Shown here: one piece after another, positions 53,199 through 63,173 of the stretch
Layout: each line of letters opens with the position of its first letter
Numbering within the stretch: position 1 is the first letter of the stretch
NCBI RefSeq assembly: GCF_003352045.1
Contig: NZ_CP025815.1
Coordinates: 868,001-932,000, forward strand
Reading direction: 5' to 3'
DNA from: Sulfitobacter sp. JL08
GTDB lineage: Bacteria; Pseudomonadota; Alphaproteobacteria; Rhodobacterales; Rhodobacteraceae
Length of the DNA stretch: 64,000 nucleotides
Notes under the pieces: model-generated
The model's input: only the letters and a program-made list of their open reading frames with translations
Told to the model about the DNA's origin: nothing
Database searches by the model: none
Program-made: the position numbers and the translations under genes

Positions 53199-55010
53199 AT
53201 GGCAACCCAACAGGCCCCAATCCGCGCCACCCGTTCGGCCAAGGAAGACCGGGAGAAATCCAAGAAAGTCGGGGCGCTGGCTGCGTTGTGGCCCTTTGTT
53301 GCGCCTTATCGGGTTCTGATGGTCATGGCCGGTCTTGCCCTGATGCTGACGGCGATGGTGTCTTTGACACTGCCTTTGGCGGTGCGTCGGGTGGTGGACA
53401 ATTTCAATACAAAAGACGGCGCATTGCTGGATCTGTATTTTGTCGCGGCCATCGTGATTGCCGGGCTTTTGGCAGTTGGCACCGGCTTGCGCTATGCGTT
53501 GGTCACGCGTCTGGGGGAACGCGTGGTCGTGGATATCCGCAAGGCCGTGTTTGATCGCGTCATCGGCATGAGCCCCGCGTTTTACGAAAAGATCATGACC
53601 GGAGAAGTGCTGAGCCGTATCACCACCGATACGACATTGATCCAGTCTGTCATCGGGTCTTCCATTTCGATTGCGCTGCGCAACGTCCTGATCTTTCTGG
53701 GTGGTCTGGCGCTAATGTTGCTGACCTCCGCCAAGCTGACCATGCTGGTGTTGTTGATCGTGCCGGCAGTGGTGGTGCCGATCCTTGTTCTGGGGCGCCG
53801 TCTTCGGGTGCTCAGCCGCGAAAACCAGGACTGGATTGCCGAATCAAGCGGCAACGCGTCCGAAGCGCTGACAGCGGTTCAGACGGTGCAGGCCTTTACC
53901 CACGAAGACGTCAGCCGCCGCGAATTTTCGGACGTGACCGAAAAAAGCTTTGATGCGGCCCGACGCCGTATCTGGGTGCGGGCGGTGATGACCGTTATCG
54001 TGATCTTTCTGGTGTTCACGGGCGTTGTCGGGGTTCTGTGGATCGGCGCGATAGACGTGCGCAACGATGCGATGAGTGCGGGTGCGCTGGTGCAATTCGT
54101 GATCTATTCGGTGATGGTGGCTGGCGCGGTCGCGGCCCTGTCCGAAATCTGGGGCGAATTGCAGCGCGCTGCGGGCGCGACCGAGCGGTTGATTGAACTG
54201 CTTCAGACGGTTGATGCGGTTCAGGACCCGGAAACACCTGCCACGCTGGCCCGGCCGGTGCGCGGTGAAATCGTTTTTGATAATGTAACCTTCCGCTATC
54301 CCGCGCGGCCCGCGATTGCGGCGCTGGATGATGTTAGCCTGACAATTGCGCCCGGTGAAACCGTGGCCTTTGTCGGGCCGTCCGGCGCGGGCAAAACCAC
54401 CATTATCCAGATGATCCTGCGCTTTTACGATCCCGACTCGGGTGAGGTGCGTCTTGACGGTGTGCCGCTTCACACCATGGCGCGCGATGTCTTTCGCCAG
54501 TCGATCGCCACGGTGCCGCAGGATCCCGTGATTTTTGCCGCCTCGGCGCGGGATAACATTCGGTTCGGGCGTCCGGGGGCCAGTGACGCGGATGTCGAAC
54601 GCGCGGCCAGGGCCGCCGCCGCGCACGAATTCATCAGCGCCCTTCCGGATGGCTATGACAGCTATGTCGGAGAGCGTGGCGTGATGCTGTCGGGCGGGCA
54701 GAAGCAACGGGTTGCGATTGCACGGGCGATTTTGCGCGACGCGCCTGTGCTGCTGCTGGACGAGGCCACCAGCGCGCTGGACGCCGAAAGCGAACGCGCA
54801 GTGCAGCACGCTGTTGATGCACTCAGCCAGGGGCGTACCACGCTGATTGTGGCACACCGGCTGGCCACGGTGAAAAAAGCCGACCGGATCGTGGTGCTGG
54901 AAGAAGGCCGTATTGTCGCGATGGGCGCGCATGATGAACTGGTCGCGGATGGCGGGCTTTATGCGCGACTGGCGCGGTTGCAGTTCACCGATGGGGTCGC
55001 TGCCGAATAA
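53199..55010 (+). CDS. ABC exporter, fused membrane and ATPase half-transporter (MsbA-like)
   Basis: A 603-residue half-transporter. Six membrane helices lie in the first 320 or so residues. The C-terminal nucleotide-binding domain has Walker A GPSGAGKTT, the Q-loop VPQDPVIF, signature LSGGQKQR, Walker B VLLLDEATSALD and the H-loop VAHRLATV. It would work as a homodimer exporting lipids, lipopolysaccharide precursors or drugs; the substrate is not predictable. The ATG at 53199 is chosen because GAGG lies 7 bases upstream; an in-frame ATG at 53175 is possible. It is the first protein gene right of the island. Confidence 0.9.
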   Translation: MATQQAPIRATRSAKEDREKSKKVGALAALWPFVAPYRVLMVMAGLALMLTAMVSLTLPLAVRRVVDNFNTKDGALLDLYFVAAIVIAGLLAVGTGLRYALVTRLGERVVVDIRKAVFDRVIGMSPAFYEKIMTGEVLSRITTDTTLIQSVIGSSISIALRNVLIFLGGLALMLLTSAKLTMLVLLIVPAVVVPILVLGRRLRVLSRENQDWIAESSGNASEALTAVQTVQAFTHEDVSRREFSDVTEKSFDAARRRIWVRAVMTVIVIFLVFTGVVGVLWIGAIDVRNDAMSAGALVQFVIYSVMVAGAVAALSEIWGELQRAAGATERLIELLQTVDAVQDPETPATLARPVRGEIVFDNVTFRYPARPAIAALDDVSLTIAPGETVAFVGPSGAGKTTIIQMILRFYDPDSGEVRLDGVPLHTMARDVFRQSIATVPQDPVIFAASARDNIRFGRPGASDADVERAARAAAAHEFISALPDGYDSYVGERGVMLSGGQKQRVAIARAILRDAPVLLLDEATSALDAESERAVQHAVDALSQGRTTLIVAHRLATVKKADRIVVLEEGRIVAMGAHDELVADGGLYARLARLQFTDGVAAE

Positions 55011-55121
55011 CTCCGCCCGCGACAATGTCAGGGCGATGATGATCAGCCAGTTATCCGGCGCGCGCGGTTGTGCCGCTCAACCCCTGTGCTAGCCTGCGGC
55101 AAAGAACAAAGGAAACAGGGT

Positions 55122-55841
55122 ATGCGAAGAAAAGCTGTAGTTACAGGCGCCGCCGGTGGATTGGGGCAGGCCATTTCCGCGCGGCTGGTCGCGGACGGGT
55201 TTCATGTGACGGGGTTGGACAAGGATGCCGCCGGTCTTGCGCAGGTCGCGGCGGATCTGGGGGCCAGTTTCCAGCCGCTCACGCTTGATCTGACCGACGC
55301 TGCGGCCATTGCCGACGCTTTTGCAGAAATCGGCGGGATCGATGCGCTGGTGAACAATGCCGGCACCTGCTTCATGTCGGATTTCCCCGACATTCCAGCG
55401 GCTGAGTTTGATGCGCAGATGGCAATCAATTTTTCATCCGCGTTCCACTGTTGCCAGCAGGCAATTAAGGCGATGCAGGGGCGCACAGGCGTGCGCAAGA
55501 TCGTCAATATTTCGTCCAACGGGGCGTATAATTTCGATGTGTTCGATCCGCCCCATTACCGCGCCAGCAAGGCGGCGATGGACACGCTGACCAAGGACCT
55601 GGCGCGCCGTTACGCCAGTGACAGGATCGCGGTCAATTCCATCGCGCCCGCAATGACGCAAACGCCGCTGTTCGGCGTCCTGTCGCAAGAGGTTCTGGAC
55701 AAGGCGATTGCAGCGATGCCGCATGGCCGCGCAATGCAGCCCAGCGAAATCGCCGACTGGGTCGGATTTCTGATTTCACCGATGGGCGACATCTGCTCGG
55801 GGAATGTGATTATTCTTAATCAGGGACGCGATGTGCGTTAG
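55122..55841 (+). CDS. Short-chain dehydrogenase/reductase
   Basis: A 239-residue NAD(P)-dependent oxidoreductase of the classical SDR type. It has the TGAAGGLG cofactor motif at the N terminus, DLTDAAAIAD, NNAG, the catalytic Ser in NISSNGAY, the YRASK motif (Tyr and Lys), and a C-terminal GNVIILNQGRDVR. The substrate is unknown; sugar or hydroxy-acid oxidation is typical. The ATG at 55122 has AAAGGA about 8 bases upstream. It is convergent with the MBL-fold gene, with a 4-base overlap. Confidence 0.9.
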   Translation: MRRKAVVTGAAGGLGQAISARLVADGFHVTGLDKDAAGLAQVAADLGASFQPLTLDLTDAAAIADAFAEIGGIDALVNNAGTCFMSDFPDIPAAEFDAQMAINFSSAFHCCQQAIKAMQGRTGVRKIVNISSNGAYNFDVFDPPHYRASKAAMDTLTKDLARRYASDRIAVNSIAPAMTQTPLFGVLSQEVLDKAIAAMPHGRAMQPSEIADWVGFLISPMGDICSGNVIILNQGRDVR

Positions 55842-56596
55842 GTATAGGCCTCGGGCGCTTTTTTCAGACTTGGCCATTGTTCGGGGGAATGTCCGAAAAT
55901 GATCATGGCGCCGCGATCCACAGCCAGGTCCATCAAACGTGCGCCGTGGTGTCTGGCCAGACTTTCGTTCCACGACCCGGCAAATTTTTCGTCGATTTCT
56001 TCGGCGCGTGATATGGCATCCGATGTCAGCAGCACAGCACCTGTATCTGGCAGATTGATCAGCATGGCCAGTTGCCCCGGTGCATGGCCCGGCACGTGCA
56101 GAACCTGAAACCCGGGGCCTATCCTGCTGTCATCCGTGATCAGGTGATAGGTGCGGTCCGGCCAGTCGATCGGGCGCACATCCCCCCAGTAAAGCGGCTT
56201 TTCAAGGTCGCGCTCGGCCTCAGACATCAGAATGGGGACATCGGGAAAATCATGCAGCCCGCCGACATGATCGATATGGGTGTGGGTTTGGATCATCAGG
56301 CTGATCTGATCCGGGCTGACACCGGCGCGCGCCAGTTGCGCTCTGGGCAGATTGTCCGGGCCACATTCCAGAACCTCGCCGAAACTGCCCAAACCGTCTT
56401 CAGCGGTCGCGGCGGCCGCATCCTGCGCGTATTTGGCCGGAAAACCGGTGTCGATCAGCACGTATTCATCTTCGCTGGTGCGGATCAGAAAGCCGCAGAT
56501 GCCGATCACGCGGCCATTGGCATGTACCTTGAACAACCCGTAATCAAGAACATGCAATGAAACCGGGTGTCCCCGCAGTAAATTGGCGTTAGTCAT
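55838..56596 (-). CDS. MBL-fold metallohydrolase (N-acyl-homoserine lactonase-like)
   Basis: A 252-residue metallo-beta-lactamase-fold protein with the zinc motif THTHIDHVGG, the later His in VPGHAPGQL, Asp in LTSDAI and His in IFGHSPEQ. The LIDTGFPAKYA and LPRAQLARAGVSPDQI blocks are like those of quorum-quenching lactonases and related hydrolases. Function as a lactonase is one possibility only. The ATG at 56596 has AAAAGGA 8 bases upstream. It is divergent from the aminotransferase gene, 38 bp apart. Confidence 0.85.
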   Translation of the reverse strand: MTNANLLRGHPVSLHVLDYGLFKVHANGRVIGICGFLIRTSEDEYVLIDTGFPAKYAQDAAAATAEDGLGSFGEVLECGPDNLPRAQLARAGVSPDQISLMIQTHTHIDHVGGLHDFPDVPILMSEAERDLEKPLYWGDVRPIDWPDRTYHLITDDSRIGPGFQVLHVPGHAPGQLAMLINLPDTGAVLLTSDAISRAEEIDEKFAGSWNESLARHHGARLMDLAVDRGAMIIFGHSPEQWPSLKKAPEAYT

Positions 56597-56634
56597 GGAC
56601 ACATCCTTTTGCGGCATTCCAAGGTGCAGTAACA

Positions 56635-57759
56635 ATGAAAGTCAAGATACACACACTGTTCCAGTACCTGCTGGAAACCACAACCGGTGATCCCGAAGCC
56701 ATTGTGGGGCTGTCGCTTTCGCGTTCGCCACGTCTGGGCGATTTTCTGGATGATCTGGATCCCGACCTGTCGCTGGACTGGAACCAGAAATCGTTTCGCG
56801 GCCTGCCGGCTTTGCGCGAACGGGTGTTGGGGCAGGCGGGTCTTGCCGCTGATCTAACCCCCGATGATGTCCTGATCACCGCAGGCACGGCCGAGGCGAA
56901 TTATCTTGCATTCATGCAATTGGTGCAGCCCGGCGACGAGGTGGTCGTGGAACAACCCGGATGGCCACAGGCCGAGGTGTTGGCCAAGGCGGTTGGTGCG
57001 CGGATCGTGCCGGTTGTGCGGCGCGAAGAAGACGGCTGGCAATTGCCGCTGGACAGGCTGGAACAGGCGGTGAGTGCGAAAACCCGGCTGATTTTCCTGA
57101 CCAACCCCAACAACCCGACGGGCCAGTTGATGGACGCCCCGACGCTGGACCAGATTGTGCGCATCGCCGACCGTGTCGGCGCGTGGCTGCTGGTGGACGA
57201 AGTCTATGCCGGTCTGGAATGGCAGGGCGCGCGGGCGCCGTCTGTTGCGGGGCTTTATCCGCGTGGCATCACCACAGGCAGCGTATCCAAGGCGCTGGGC
57301 CTTCAGGGGTTGCGCACAGGGTGGCTGATCTGTCCTGATCCTGATCTGGTGATGGACGCGATTATCCTGCGCGAAAACAGCAGCGAGATCATGAACGTTC
57401 TGGGCGAACATATCGCGGAGATTGCGTTGCGCCCAGATCGTTACGATGCCGCGATTGCCACCGCGCGCCGCGAGGGGTGTGAAAATCTGGCGCGGGTAAA
57501 TGTATTCGTCGCGCAACAACCGCGGCTCAGCTGGCACCCGCCCGAAGCGGGGTTGATCGGGCTGGCCCGTTTTACCGATGGAACGGATTGTGATGCCTTT
57601 GCCAAATCGTTGCTGGACGCGCCCTACCGCACCTTTCTGTTGCCCGGCAGCAGCTATGGTTTGCCCCATCATATCCGTCTGGGCGTCGGCGGCGGTGCCG
57701 AGGTGAACCTTGATCTGGGTCTGGAACGTTTGGCCCAACTGCTTGCGGCAGAATTGTAA
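56635..57759 (+). CDS. PLP-dependent class I/II aminotransferase
   Basis: A 374-residue fold type I aminotransferase with the GTAEANYL phosphate-binding block, FLTNPNNPTGQ, LVDEVYAGLEW, the Schiff-base Lys in GSVSKALGLQGLRTGW and an Arg near the C terminus (HHIRLGVGG). It moves amino groups between amino and keto acids; the short N-terminal region resembles aspartate-type and biosynthetic members. The substrate is open. The start is at 56635 in the short divergent gap with the MBL-fold gene. Confidence 0.88.
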   Translation: MKVKIHTLFQYLLETTTGDPEAIVGLSLSRSPRLGDFLDDLDPDLSLDWNQKSFRGLPALRERVLGQAGLAADLTPDDVLITAGTAEANYLAFMQLVQPGDEVVVEQPGWPQAEVLAKAVGARIVPVVRREEDGWQLPLDRLEQAVSAKTRLIFLTNPNNPTGQLMDAPTLDQIVRIADRVGAWLLVDEVYAGLEWQGARAPSVAGLYPRGITTGSVSKALGLQGLRTGWLICPDPDLVMDAIILRENSSEIMNVLGEHIAEIALRPDRYDAAIATARREGCENLARVNVFVAQQPRLSWHPPEAGLIGLARFTDGTDCDAFAKSLLDAPYRTFLLPGSSYGLPHHIRLGVGGGAEVNLDLGLERLAQLLAAEL

Positions 57760-57865
57760 CGTGGCGTCCAAGCCTCGTGTAACGCTTGCTTTGGGGGGCA
57801 AACGCAATCATTTTAACGCGAAGTGAACAAAACAGCCTGAAATCGGGCATCTGGGAGGATTACAT

Positions 57866-59749
57866 ATGGCATTTGCAGGGTTTGCAGATCGCGACGCGCT
57901 TGAAAACGAAATGCCATGGGAAAAGCGGGACGTCGCAGTCACGCTTTACGGCATGCTAAGCGGGACAGCACAGAAGTTTCCTGACAACAATGCTGTCAGT
58001 TATCAAATTCTGTCCGGCCCCACGGACAAGGCCGAAACCCTGACTTGGCGCGACCTGCACACCAAGGTGACGCAGGCGGCCAACATGTTCCGCGCGATGG
58101 GTATCGGGCCGAACGACGTGATCGCCTATATCCTGCCCAATTGCCACGAAACCACGATCACGCTGCTGGGCGGTGCGACAGCCGGCATCGTCAACCCGAT
58201 CAACCCGTTGCTGGAACCCGAACAGATTTCGGCGATCCTGCGTGAAACCAAGGCCAAGGTCGTGGTCACGCTGAAACCGTTTCCCAAAACCGATGTGGCG
58301 CAGAAAACCCGCGAGGCGGTCGAACACGCGCCCAATGTCAAAACGGTACTGGAAGTCGATCTGAACCGGTACCTGACCCCGCCCAAAAGCTGGATCGTGC
58401 CGCTGATCCGGCCCAAGCATCAGGGGAACACCCACGCAGATTACAAGAACTTTCTGGCGGAACTCTCCAAACACAACACGACGCTGGATTTCGAAGATGT
58501 GCAACAGGACAGGGTGGCCTGCTATTTTCACACCGGTGGCACCACCGGCATGCCCAAAGTGGCGCAGCACAAGTATTCCGGCCTGATCTATAACGGCTGG
58601 CTTGGCCATACGCTGCTGTTTTCCGAACAGGATAACATCATGTGCCCGCTGCCGTTGTTCCACGTTTTTGCCTGCCACGTCATCCTGATGGCAGCGGTGT
58701 CCAGCGGTGCGCACGTGGTATTCCCGACACCCCAGGGCTATCGCGGCGAAGGCGTGTTCGATAACTTCTGGAAACTTGTCGAACGCTGGAAAATCACTTT
58801 TATCATCACGGTGCCCACCGCGATTTCCGCCAAAATGCAGCGCCCGGTGAATGCGGATGTCAGCACGGTTAAAACCGCGTTTTCCGGATCGGCGCCTTTG
58901 CCGCTGGAACTGTTCCGCCGCTTCGAAGAAGCGACCGGCGTCACCATCGTCGAAGGCTATGGCCTGACCGAAGCAACCTGTCTTGTGTCTTGCAATCCGA
59001 CCGATGGATTGAAGAAAGTCGGATCGATCGGGATCCCGCTGCCCTACACGGACGTGAAGATCATCAAAGGCACGCCCAACGGGCTGCTTGAGGCCGATGT
59101 CGATGAAATCGGCGAGATCTGCATTTCCAACCCCGGAGTTTTTGCACGACATACATATACCGAGGCGGAAAAGAACATTGATCTGTTTTACGGTGACAAA
59201 TATCTGCGCACAGGCGATCTGGGGCGGGTGGACGAAGACGGTTATCTTTGGATAACCGGGCGCGCCAAGGATCTGATCATTCGCGGCGGCCACAACATTG
59301 ATCCGGCCGAGATCGAAGAGGCCCTGTTGGGCCATTCTGCGGTCGCCTTTGCCGGTGCCATCGGACAACCAGATGCCCATTCCGGCGAATTGCCTTGTGC
59401 CTTTGTCGAACTGGTTGGCGGCGCCAGCGTGACCCCGGAAGAGTTGATGCAGCATTGCAAAGTGCATGTTCACGAACGCGCGGCACAGCCAAAACACATC
59501 ACCATTCTGGATGAATTGCCCAAAACCGCCGTTGGCAAGGTGTTCAAGCCGGACCTGCGCAAGAACGCGATCACCCGTATCTACAACGAAGCGTTGGAAA
59601 AGGCCGGTGTTTCGGCGCGTGTCGTGTCAGTCATTGACGACAAGAAACGCGGACTGGTTGCACAGATCGACAAATCCGCCAGCGCGGAAGAAGCCGAGAT
59701 TAACACCGTTCTGGGGGCATTTACGCGACCCTGGGAATGGGCAGCCTGA
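57866..59749 (+). CDS. Acyl-CoA synthetase (AMP-forming)
   Basis: The 627-residue adenylate-forming enzyme has the P-loop-like HTGGTTGMPK, the A5 motif GYGLTEAT, YLRTGDLGRVDEDG, GRAKDLIIRGGHNI and the catalytic Lys in LPKTAVGKVFK. It activates a carboxylic acid to acyl-AMP and then acyl-CoA. The chain-length preference is unknown. GGGAGG precedes the ATG. A terminator lies 11 bp after its stop. Confidence 0.92.
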   Translation: MAFAGFADRDALENEMPWEKRDVAVTLYGMLSGTAQKFPDNNAVSYQILSGPTDKAETLTWRDLHTKVTQAANMFRAMGIGPNDVIAYILPNCHETTITLLGGATAGIVNPINPLLEPEQISAILRETKAKVVVTLKPFPKTDVAQKTREAVEHAPNVKTVLEVDLNRYLTPPKSWIVPLIRPKHQGNTHADYKNFLAELSKHNTTLDFEDVQQDRVACYFHTGGTTGMPKVAQHKYSGLIYNGWLGHTLLFSEQDNIMCPLPLFHVFACHVILMAAVSSGAHVVFPTPQGYRGEGVFDNFWKLVERWKITFIITVPTAISAKMQRPVNADVSTVKTAFSGSAPLPLELFRRFEEATGVTIVEGYGLTEATCLVSCNPTDGLKKVGSIGIPLPYTDVKIIKGTPNGLLEADVDEIGEICISNPGVFARHTYTEAEKNIDLFYGDKYLRTGDLGRVDEDGYLWITGRAKDLIIRGGHNIDPAEIEEALLGHSAVAFAGAIGQPDAHSGELPCAFVELVGGASVTPEELMQHCKVHVHERAAQPKHITILDELPKTAVGKVFKPDLRKNAITRIYNEALEKAGVSARVVSVIDDKKRGLVAQIDKSASAEEAEINTVLGAFTRPWEWAA

Positions 59750-59760
59750 TCCACGCAAAG

Positions 59761-59782
59761 GGCGGGCGGTTATGCGCCCGCC
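59761..59782. terminator. Hairpin between convergent genes
   Basis: A perfect 8-bp stem GGCGGGCG / CGCCCGCC with a 6-base loop GTTATG. No long T-run follows on either strand, so it may act on both as a weak terminator. Confidence 0.55.
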
Positions 59783-59792
59783 ACCGATTGTG

Positions 59793-60629
59793 TTATTTCA
59801 GAAACGGTTTGGCCTTCATGGTGTCGGGCACAGGTGCGCCCAGCCGCCGAAGAATCGTGGGGGCCAGCTGCAACTGATCGATAACAGTACTTTTGTTTGG
59901 CCCTTCGGCATCGCCAAAATAGTAAAGAGCCGATTCCTGCTGTAGCGCGGATCGCCCGCCATGGTGGCCACGTTCGTCCTGACCATGATCGGCGGTCACG
60001 ATCACTTCATATCCTGCATCACGCCATTTCGGAATGAACGGCGCCAGCATTTCATCCATCATAAAACACGCATGATCCATTTCATCGCATTCGTGATGAA
60101 ACCGGTGCCCCATGGAATCCAGCGTGCAGGTGTGCAGCATGCCATAGGTCAGATCAAACCGCTGGCACAGATTGGTCAGGCTGGCAAAAAGGTCCAGATC
60201 GCAGGGGGTCATCTGGTTGTCATGGCCATAGCCCGTCATGGTGTGGAACCGCCCGTGATTGATGGTTGCACTGTCCGGTTCGTCATATTCCACGTCGCGC
60301 ACGTGATCGAACGGGTGGCGGTTGAAGAACTCGGACCAGAACGAATGTGCGACAGCGCCGGTTGTGCCGCCAGCGGCGCGCACCTGACTGAAAATATCGG
60401 GCTGTTTCAGGCGGAACACGTTGCCATTGCCTGTACACCCATGCACTTGCGGGGATACGCCGGTGTGGATCGACGCATAGCAACTGGCCGATGTGGATGG
60501 TAAAACGGCGCGATGCGTCCACACGCGGGCATCGCCGCTGTCGACCCAGCCTTCCAGATTGCCAAACAGACGCCGCCAGTTGCGATAGGGCACTCCGTCG
60601 ATGATGATCAGCAATAGTTTTGTGGTCAT
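59793..60629 (-). CDS. Alkaline phosphatase-fold phosphodiesterase/nucleotide pyrophosphatase-like protein
   Basis: A 278-residue cytoplasmic-looking protein of the type I phosphodiesterase superfamily. LLIIIDGVPYRNW holds the first metal Asp, VLPSTSASCYASIHTGVSP the nucleophile region (Thr/Ser), and TADHGQDERGHHGG the second metal set. A His-rich middle (GHRFHHECDEMDH) adds ligands. It would hydrolyse phosphoric esters or anhydrides. No signal peptide is seen. It is transcribed towards the acyl-CoA synthetase gene. Confidence 0.82.
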   Translation of the reverse strand: MTTKLLLIIIDGVPYRNWRRLFGNLEGWVDSGDARVWTHRAVLPSTSASCYASIHTGVSPQVHGCTGNGNVFRLKQPDIFSQVRAAGGTTGAVAHSFWSEFFNRHPFDHVRDVEYDEPDSATINHGRFHTMTGYGHDNQMTPCDLDLFASLTNLCQRFDLTYGMLHTCTLDSMGHRFHHECDEMDHACFMMDEMLAPFIPKWRDAGYEVIVTADHGQDERGHHGGRSALQQESALYYFGDAEGPNKSTVIDQLQLAPTILRRLGAPVPDTMKAKPFLK

Positions 60630-60688
60630 GGCGCTCTCCGGTCTGGTGTTGCGCCGGACCCTGCCGCATCTTTACAAGCTTGCCAATG

Positions 60689-60714
60689 TAAAAAGGCGGG
60701 CGGGATCGCCCGCC
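60689..60714 (-). terminator. Terminator of the dipeptide-type ABC operon
   Basis: On the minus strand GGCGGGCG-ATCC-CGCCCGCC is an 8-bp perfect stem followed by TTTTTA. It lies 10 bp after the stop of the ATPase gene. Confidence 0.85.
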
Positions 60715-60723
60715 CTGTAACCC

Positions 60724-62361
60724 CTAGTTTCCCGCGCTTTCCATCTTGCGATGTTCGATCACTTCTTCCAGCCAGCCCAGTTTCATTTCGGGGACCGATG
60801 TGAGCAAAAGATCAGTGTAATCGTCAAACGGCGGTGACAGCACCTTGGATTTGGTTCCGTAGCGCTGCACATGCCCTTGATACATCACGGCAATCGAATC
60901 CGCGATGGCGCGGACAGTGGCCAGATCATGGGTGATGAACAGATAGGCCACATCTTCGATCTTTTGCAGGTTCAGCAGCAATTTCAGAATGCCGTCCGCC
61001 ACCAGCGGATCCAGCGCCGATGTCACCTCGTCACAGATGATCAGTTTGGGTTTGGCCGCCAGCGCGCGCGCGATGCACACCCGTTGCTTTTGCCCGCCGG
61101 ACAATTCTGCGGGATAGCGATCCTGAAATCCTTGCCCCAGTTCAATTTCGTCCAGCAATTCCTGTATGCGCTTCTGCTTTTCCGCGCCTTTCAGCCCAAA
61201 GTAGAACTCCAGCGGACGCCCGATGATCGTTCCGACCGTCTGGCGCGGGTTCATCGCCGTGTCCGCCATCTGATAGATCATCTGCAATTCGCGCAGGTCT
61301 TCCTTGGTGCGACTGCGCAGATCAGGGCTTAGCGTTCGGCCGGAAAACTCAATGGTGCCTTCGCGGGGCGGCAGCAGGCCGGTGATCACACGGGCAAGGG
61401 TGGATTTGCCCGATCCGCTTTCGCCGACAACGGCCAGGGTCTGGCCGGGATCAAGATCAACCGTGACGTTGTGCAGAACATCAAAGGGCGTTCCGCGATA
61501 GCGCGCGGTGATCCCGGTCACGCTCAACACCGGATCGCCACTGGGTTTCTTTTCCTCGTGTTCGATCGAACGCACCGATACCAGCGCTTTGGTATAGTCT
61601 TCTTTCGGCGCGTTGATGATCTGGTCGGTGGTGCCGTATTCCACCATATCGCCCATTTGCAGCACCATGATATGGTCGCTGACCTGCGCCACGACGGCCA
61701 GATCGTGGGTGATGTACAGCGCGGCAACGCCGGTGTCCTTGATCGCCTCTTTGATGGCTTTCAGAACGTCGATCTGGGTGGTCACATCCAGCGCGGTGGT
61801 GGGTTCGTCAAACACCACCAGATCGGGTTCGGGGCACAGCGCCAGCGCTGTCATGCAGCGCTGCAACTGCCCGCCGGAAACCTGATGCGGATAGCGGTTG
61901 CCGATGTGTTCGGGATCCGGCAGACCCAGCTTGCGAAACAGTTCGACAGCGCGTTCCTCGGCTTCTTTCTTGCCGAACTTGCCCTGACTGATCGCGGCCT
62001 CTGTGACCTGTTCCATGATCTGCTTGGCCGGATTGAACGACGCGGCGGCAGATTGCGAAACATAGGTCACTTCCGACCCGCGCAGTTTGCGCACATCGCG
62101 AATGCCGGATTTCAGGATATCGCGCCCGTTCACGAACACTTCGCCACCGGTGATTTCCACACCACCCCGCCCATAGGCCATCGTGGCCAGACCGATGGTG
62201 GATTTGCCGGCACCGGATTCGCCGATTAGCCCCAGAACCTTGCCCGCTTCCAGATCGAAATCGACGCCATGCACGATTTCGATGTCCCGCGGTTTTTCCC
62301 CTGGGGGATAGATCGTGGCGCCGATTTTCAGGCCTCGGACTTTTACGAGTGGCTCGGTCAT
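60724..62361 (-). CDS. Peptide/opine ABC importer ATPase, two fused ATP-binding domains (DppD-DppF type)
   Basis: A 545-residue protein with two ABC domains. The first has Walker A GESGAGKST, signature VSGGQLQR and Walker B VVFDEPTT; the second has GESGSGKST, LSGGQKQR and IICDEVTS. Each is followed by an oligopeptide/dipeptide C-terminal extension. The fusion replaces separate DppD and DppF. The ATG at 62361 overlaps the stop of the preceding permease gene (ATGA), so a longer frame to 62517 is rejected. The substrate class is peptides, opines or glycosides. Confidence 0.92.
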   Translation of the reverse strand: MTEPLVKVRGLKIGATIYPPGEKPRDIEIVHGVDFDLEAGKVLGLIGESGAGKSTIGLATMAYGRGGVEITGGEVFVNGRDILKSGIRDVRKLRGSEVTYVSQSAAASFNPAKQIMEQVTEAAISQGKFGKKEAEERAVELFRKLGLPDPEHIGNRYPHQVSGGQLQRCMTALALCPEPDLVVFDEPTTALDVTTQIDVLKAIKEAIKDTGVAALYITHDLAVVAQVSDHIMVLQMGDMVEYGTTDQIINAPKEDYTKALVSVRSIEHEEKKPSGDPVLSVTGITARYRGTPFDVLHNVTVDLDPGQTLAVVGESGSGKSTLARVITGLLPPREGTIEFSGRTLSPDLRSRTKEDLRELQMIYQMADTAMNPRQTVGTIIGRPLEFYFGLKGAEKQKRIQELLDEIELGQGFQDRYPAELSGGQKQRVCIARALAAKPKLIICDEVTSALDPLVADGILKLLLNLQKIEDVAYLFITHDLATVRAIADSIAVMYQGHVQRYGTKSKVLSPPFDDYTDLLLTSVPEMKLGWLEEVIEHRKMESAGN

Positions 62362-63173
62362 CCGCGGCCCCCTTTCAGGCTGGTGGTCCGGTTCAGAATC
62401 CAGTCGGCCACAAGGTTGACCGAGATGGCCAGCGTGGCAATCGCAACCGCAGGATAAAGCGCCGCGCCAATGCCAAAGTTGATCCCTTCCTTGTTCTCTT
62501 TCACGATACCGCCCCAATCGGCCGCAGGGGGTTGCACCCCGATGCCCAAGAACGACAGTGTCGAGATGAACAGTACCATAAAGATGAACCGCAGCCCCAT
62601 TTCCGCCACCAGCGGTGACAGGGCATTGGGCAGGATTTCACGAAAGATGATCCACATCAGTTTTTCGCCACGCAGGCGCGCGGCCTCGACATAATCCATA
62701 ACGGTGATATCCACGGCGACAGCGCGCGCCAGCCGGAACACCCGAGTGGAATCCAGAAGCCCCATGATCAGGATCAGTACCAGCACGGTGGTGTCGATGA
62801 CCGACAGCACCACAAGGGCAAAGATCAGCGACGGAATGGACATGATCAGATCGACAAAGCGCGACAGCACCTGATCGATCCAGCCGCCGTTCACCGCCGC
62901 GATAAAGCCCAGTACCGATCCTGTGACAAAGCTAAGGATAGTGGCCATCGTGGCGATCCAGATGGTTGTGCGCCCGCCATAGATCATACGGCTTAGCAGA
63001 TCGCGGCCGATCTGGTCGGTGCCCAGCAAATGTTCGGCCGAAGACGGCTCCCAGACATCGCCGACAACTTCGGCAAGGCCATAGGGCGCGATCAGCGGCG
63101 CGAAAATCGCCATGAGGAAGTAAAGACCGGTGAAAAACAGACCGATGATAGCGGCAAGAGGTATATTCTTCAT
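62358..63173 (-). CDS. ABC importer permease, DppC type
   Basis: The 271-residue membrane protein has about six segments: an N-terminal TM and the LGTDQIGRDLLSRMIYGGRTT block, the ABC-permease EAA-like loop YVEAARLRGEKLMWIIFREILPN, and GIGVQPPAADWG. It pairs with the DppB-type permease encoded just before it. It overlaps both neighbours by 4 bases (ATGA at each join), so the operon is tightly coupled. Confidence 0.92.
   Translation of the reverse strand: MKNIPLAAIIGLFFTGLYFLMAIFAPLIAPYGLAEVVGDVWEPSSAEHLLGTDQIGRDLLSRMIYGGRTTIWIATMATILSFVTGSVLGFIAAVNGGWIDQVLSRFVDLIMSIPSLIFALVVLSVIDTTVLVLILIMGLLDSTRVFRLARAVAVDITVMDYVEAARLRGEKLMWIIFREILPNALSPLVAEMGLRFIFMVLFISTLSFLGIGVQPPAADWGGIVKENKEGINFGIGAALYPAVAIATLAISVNLVADWILNRTTSLKGGRG

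Noticed and set aside
57956..59497. Long minus-strand open frame opposite the acyl-CoA synthetase gene
   Set aside because: Shadow of a well-supported gene; no motifs.
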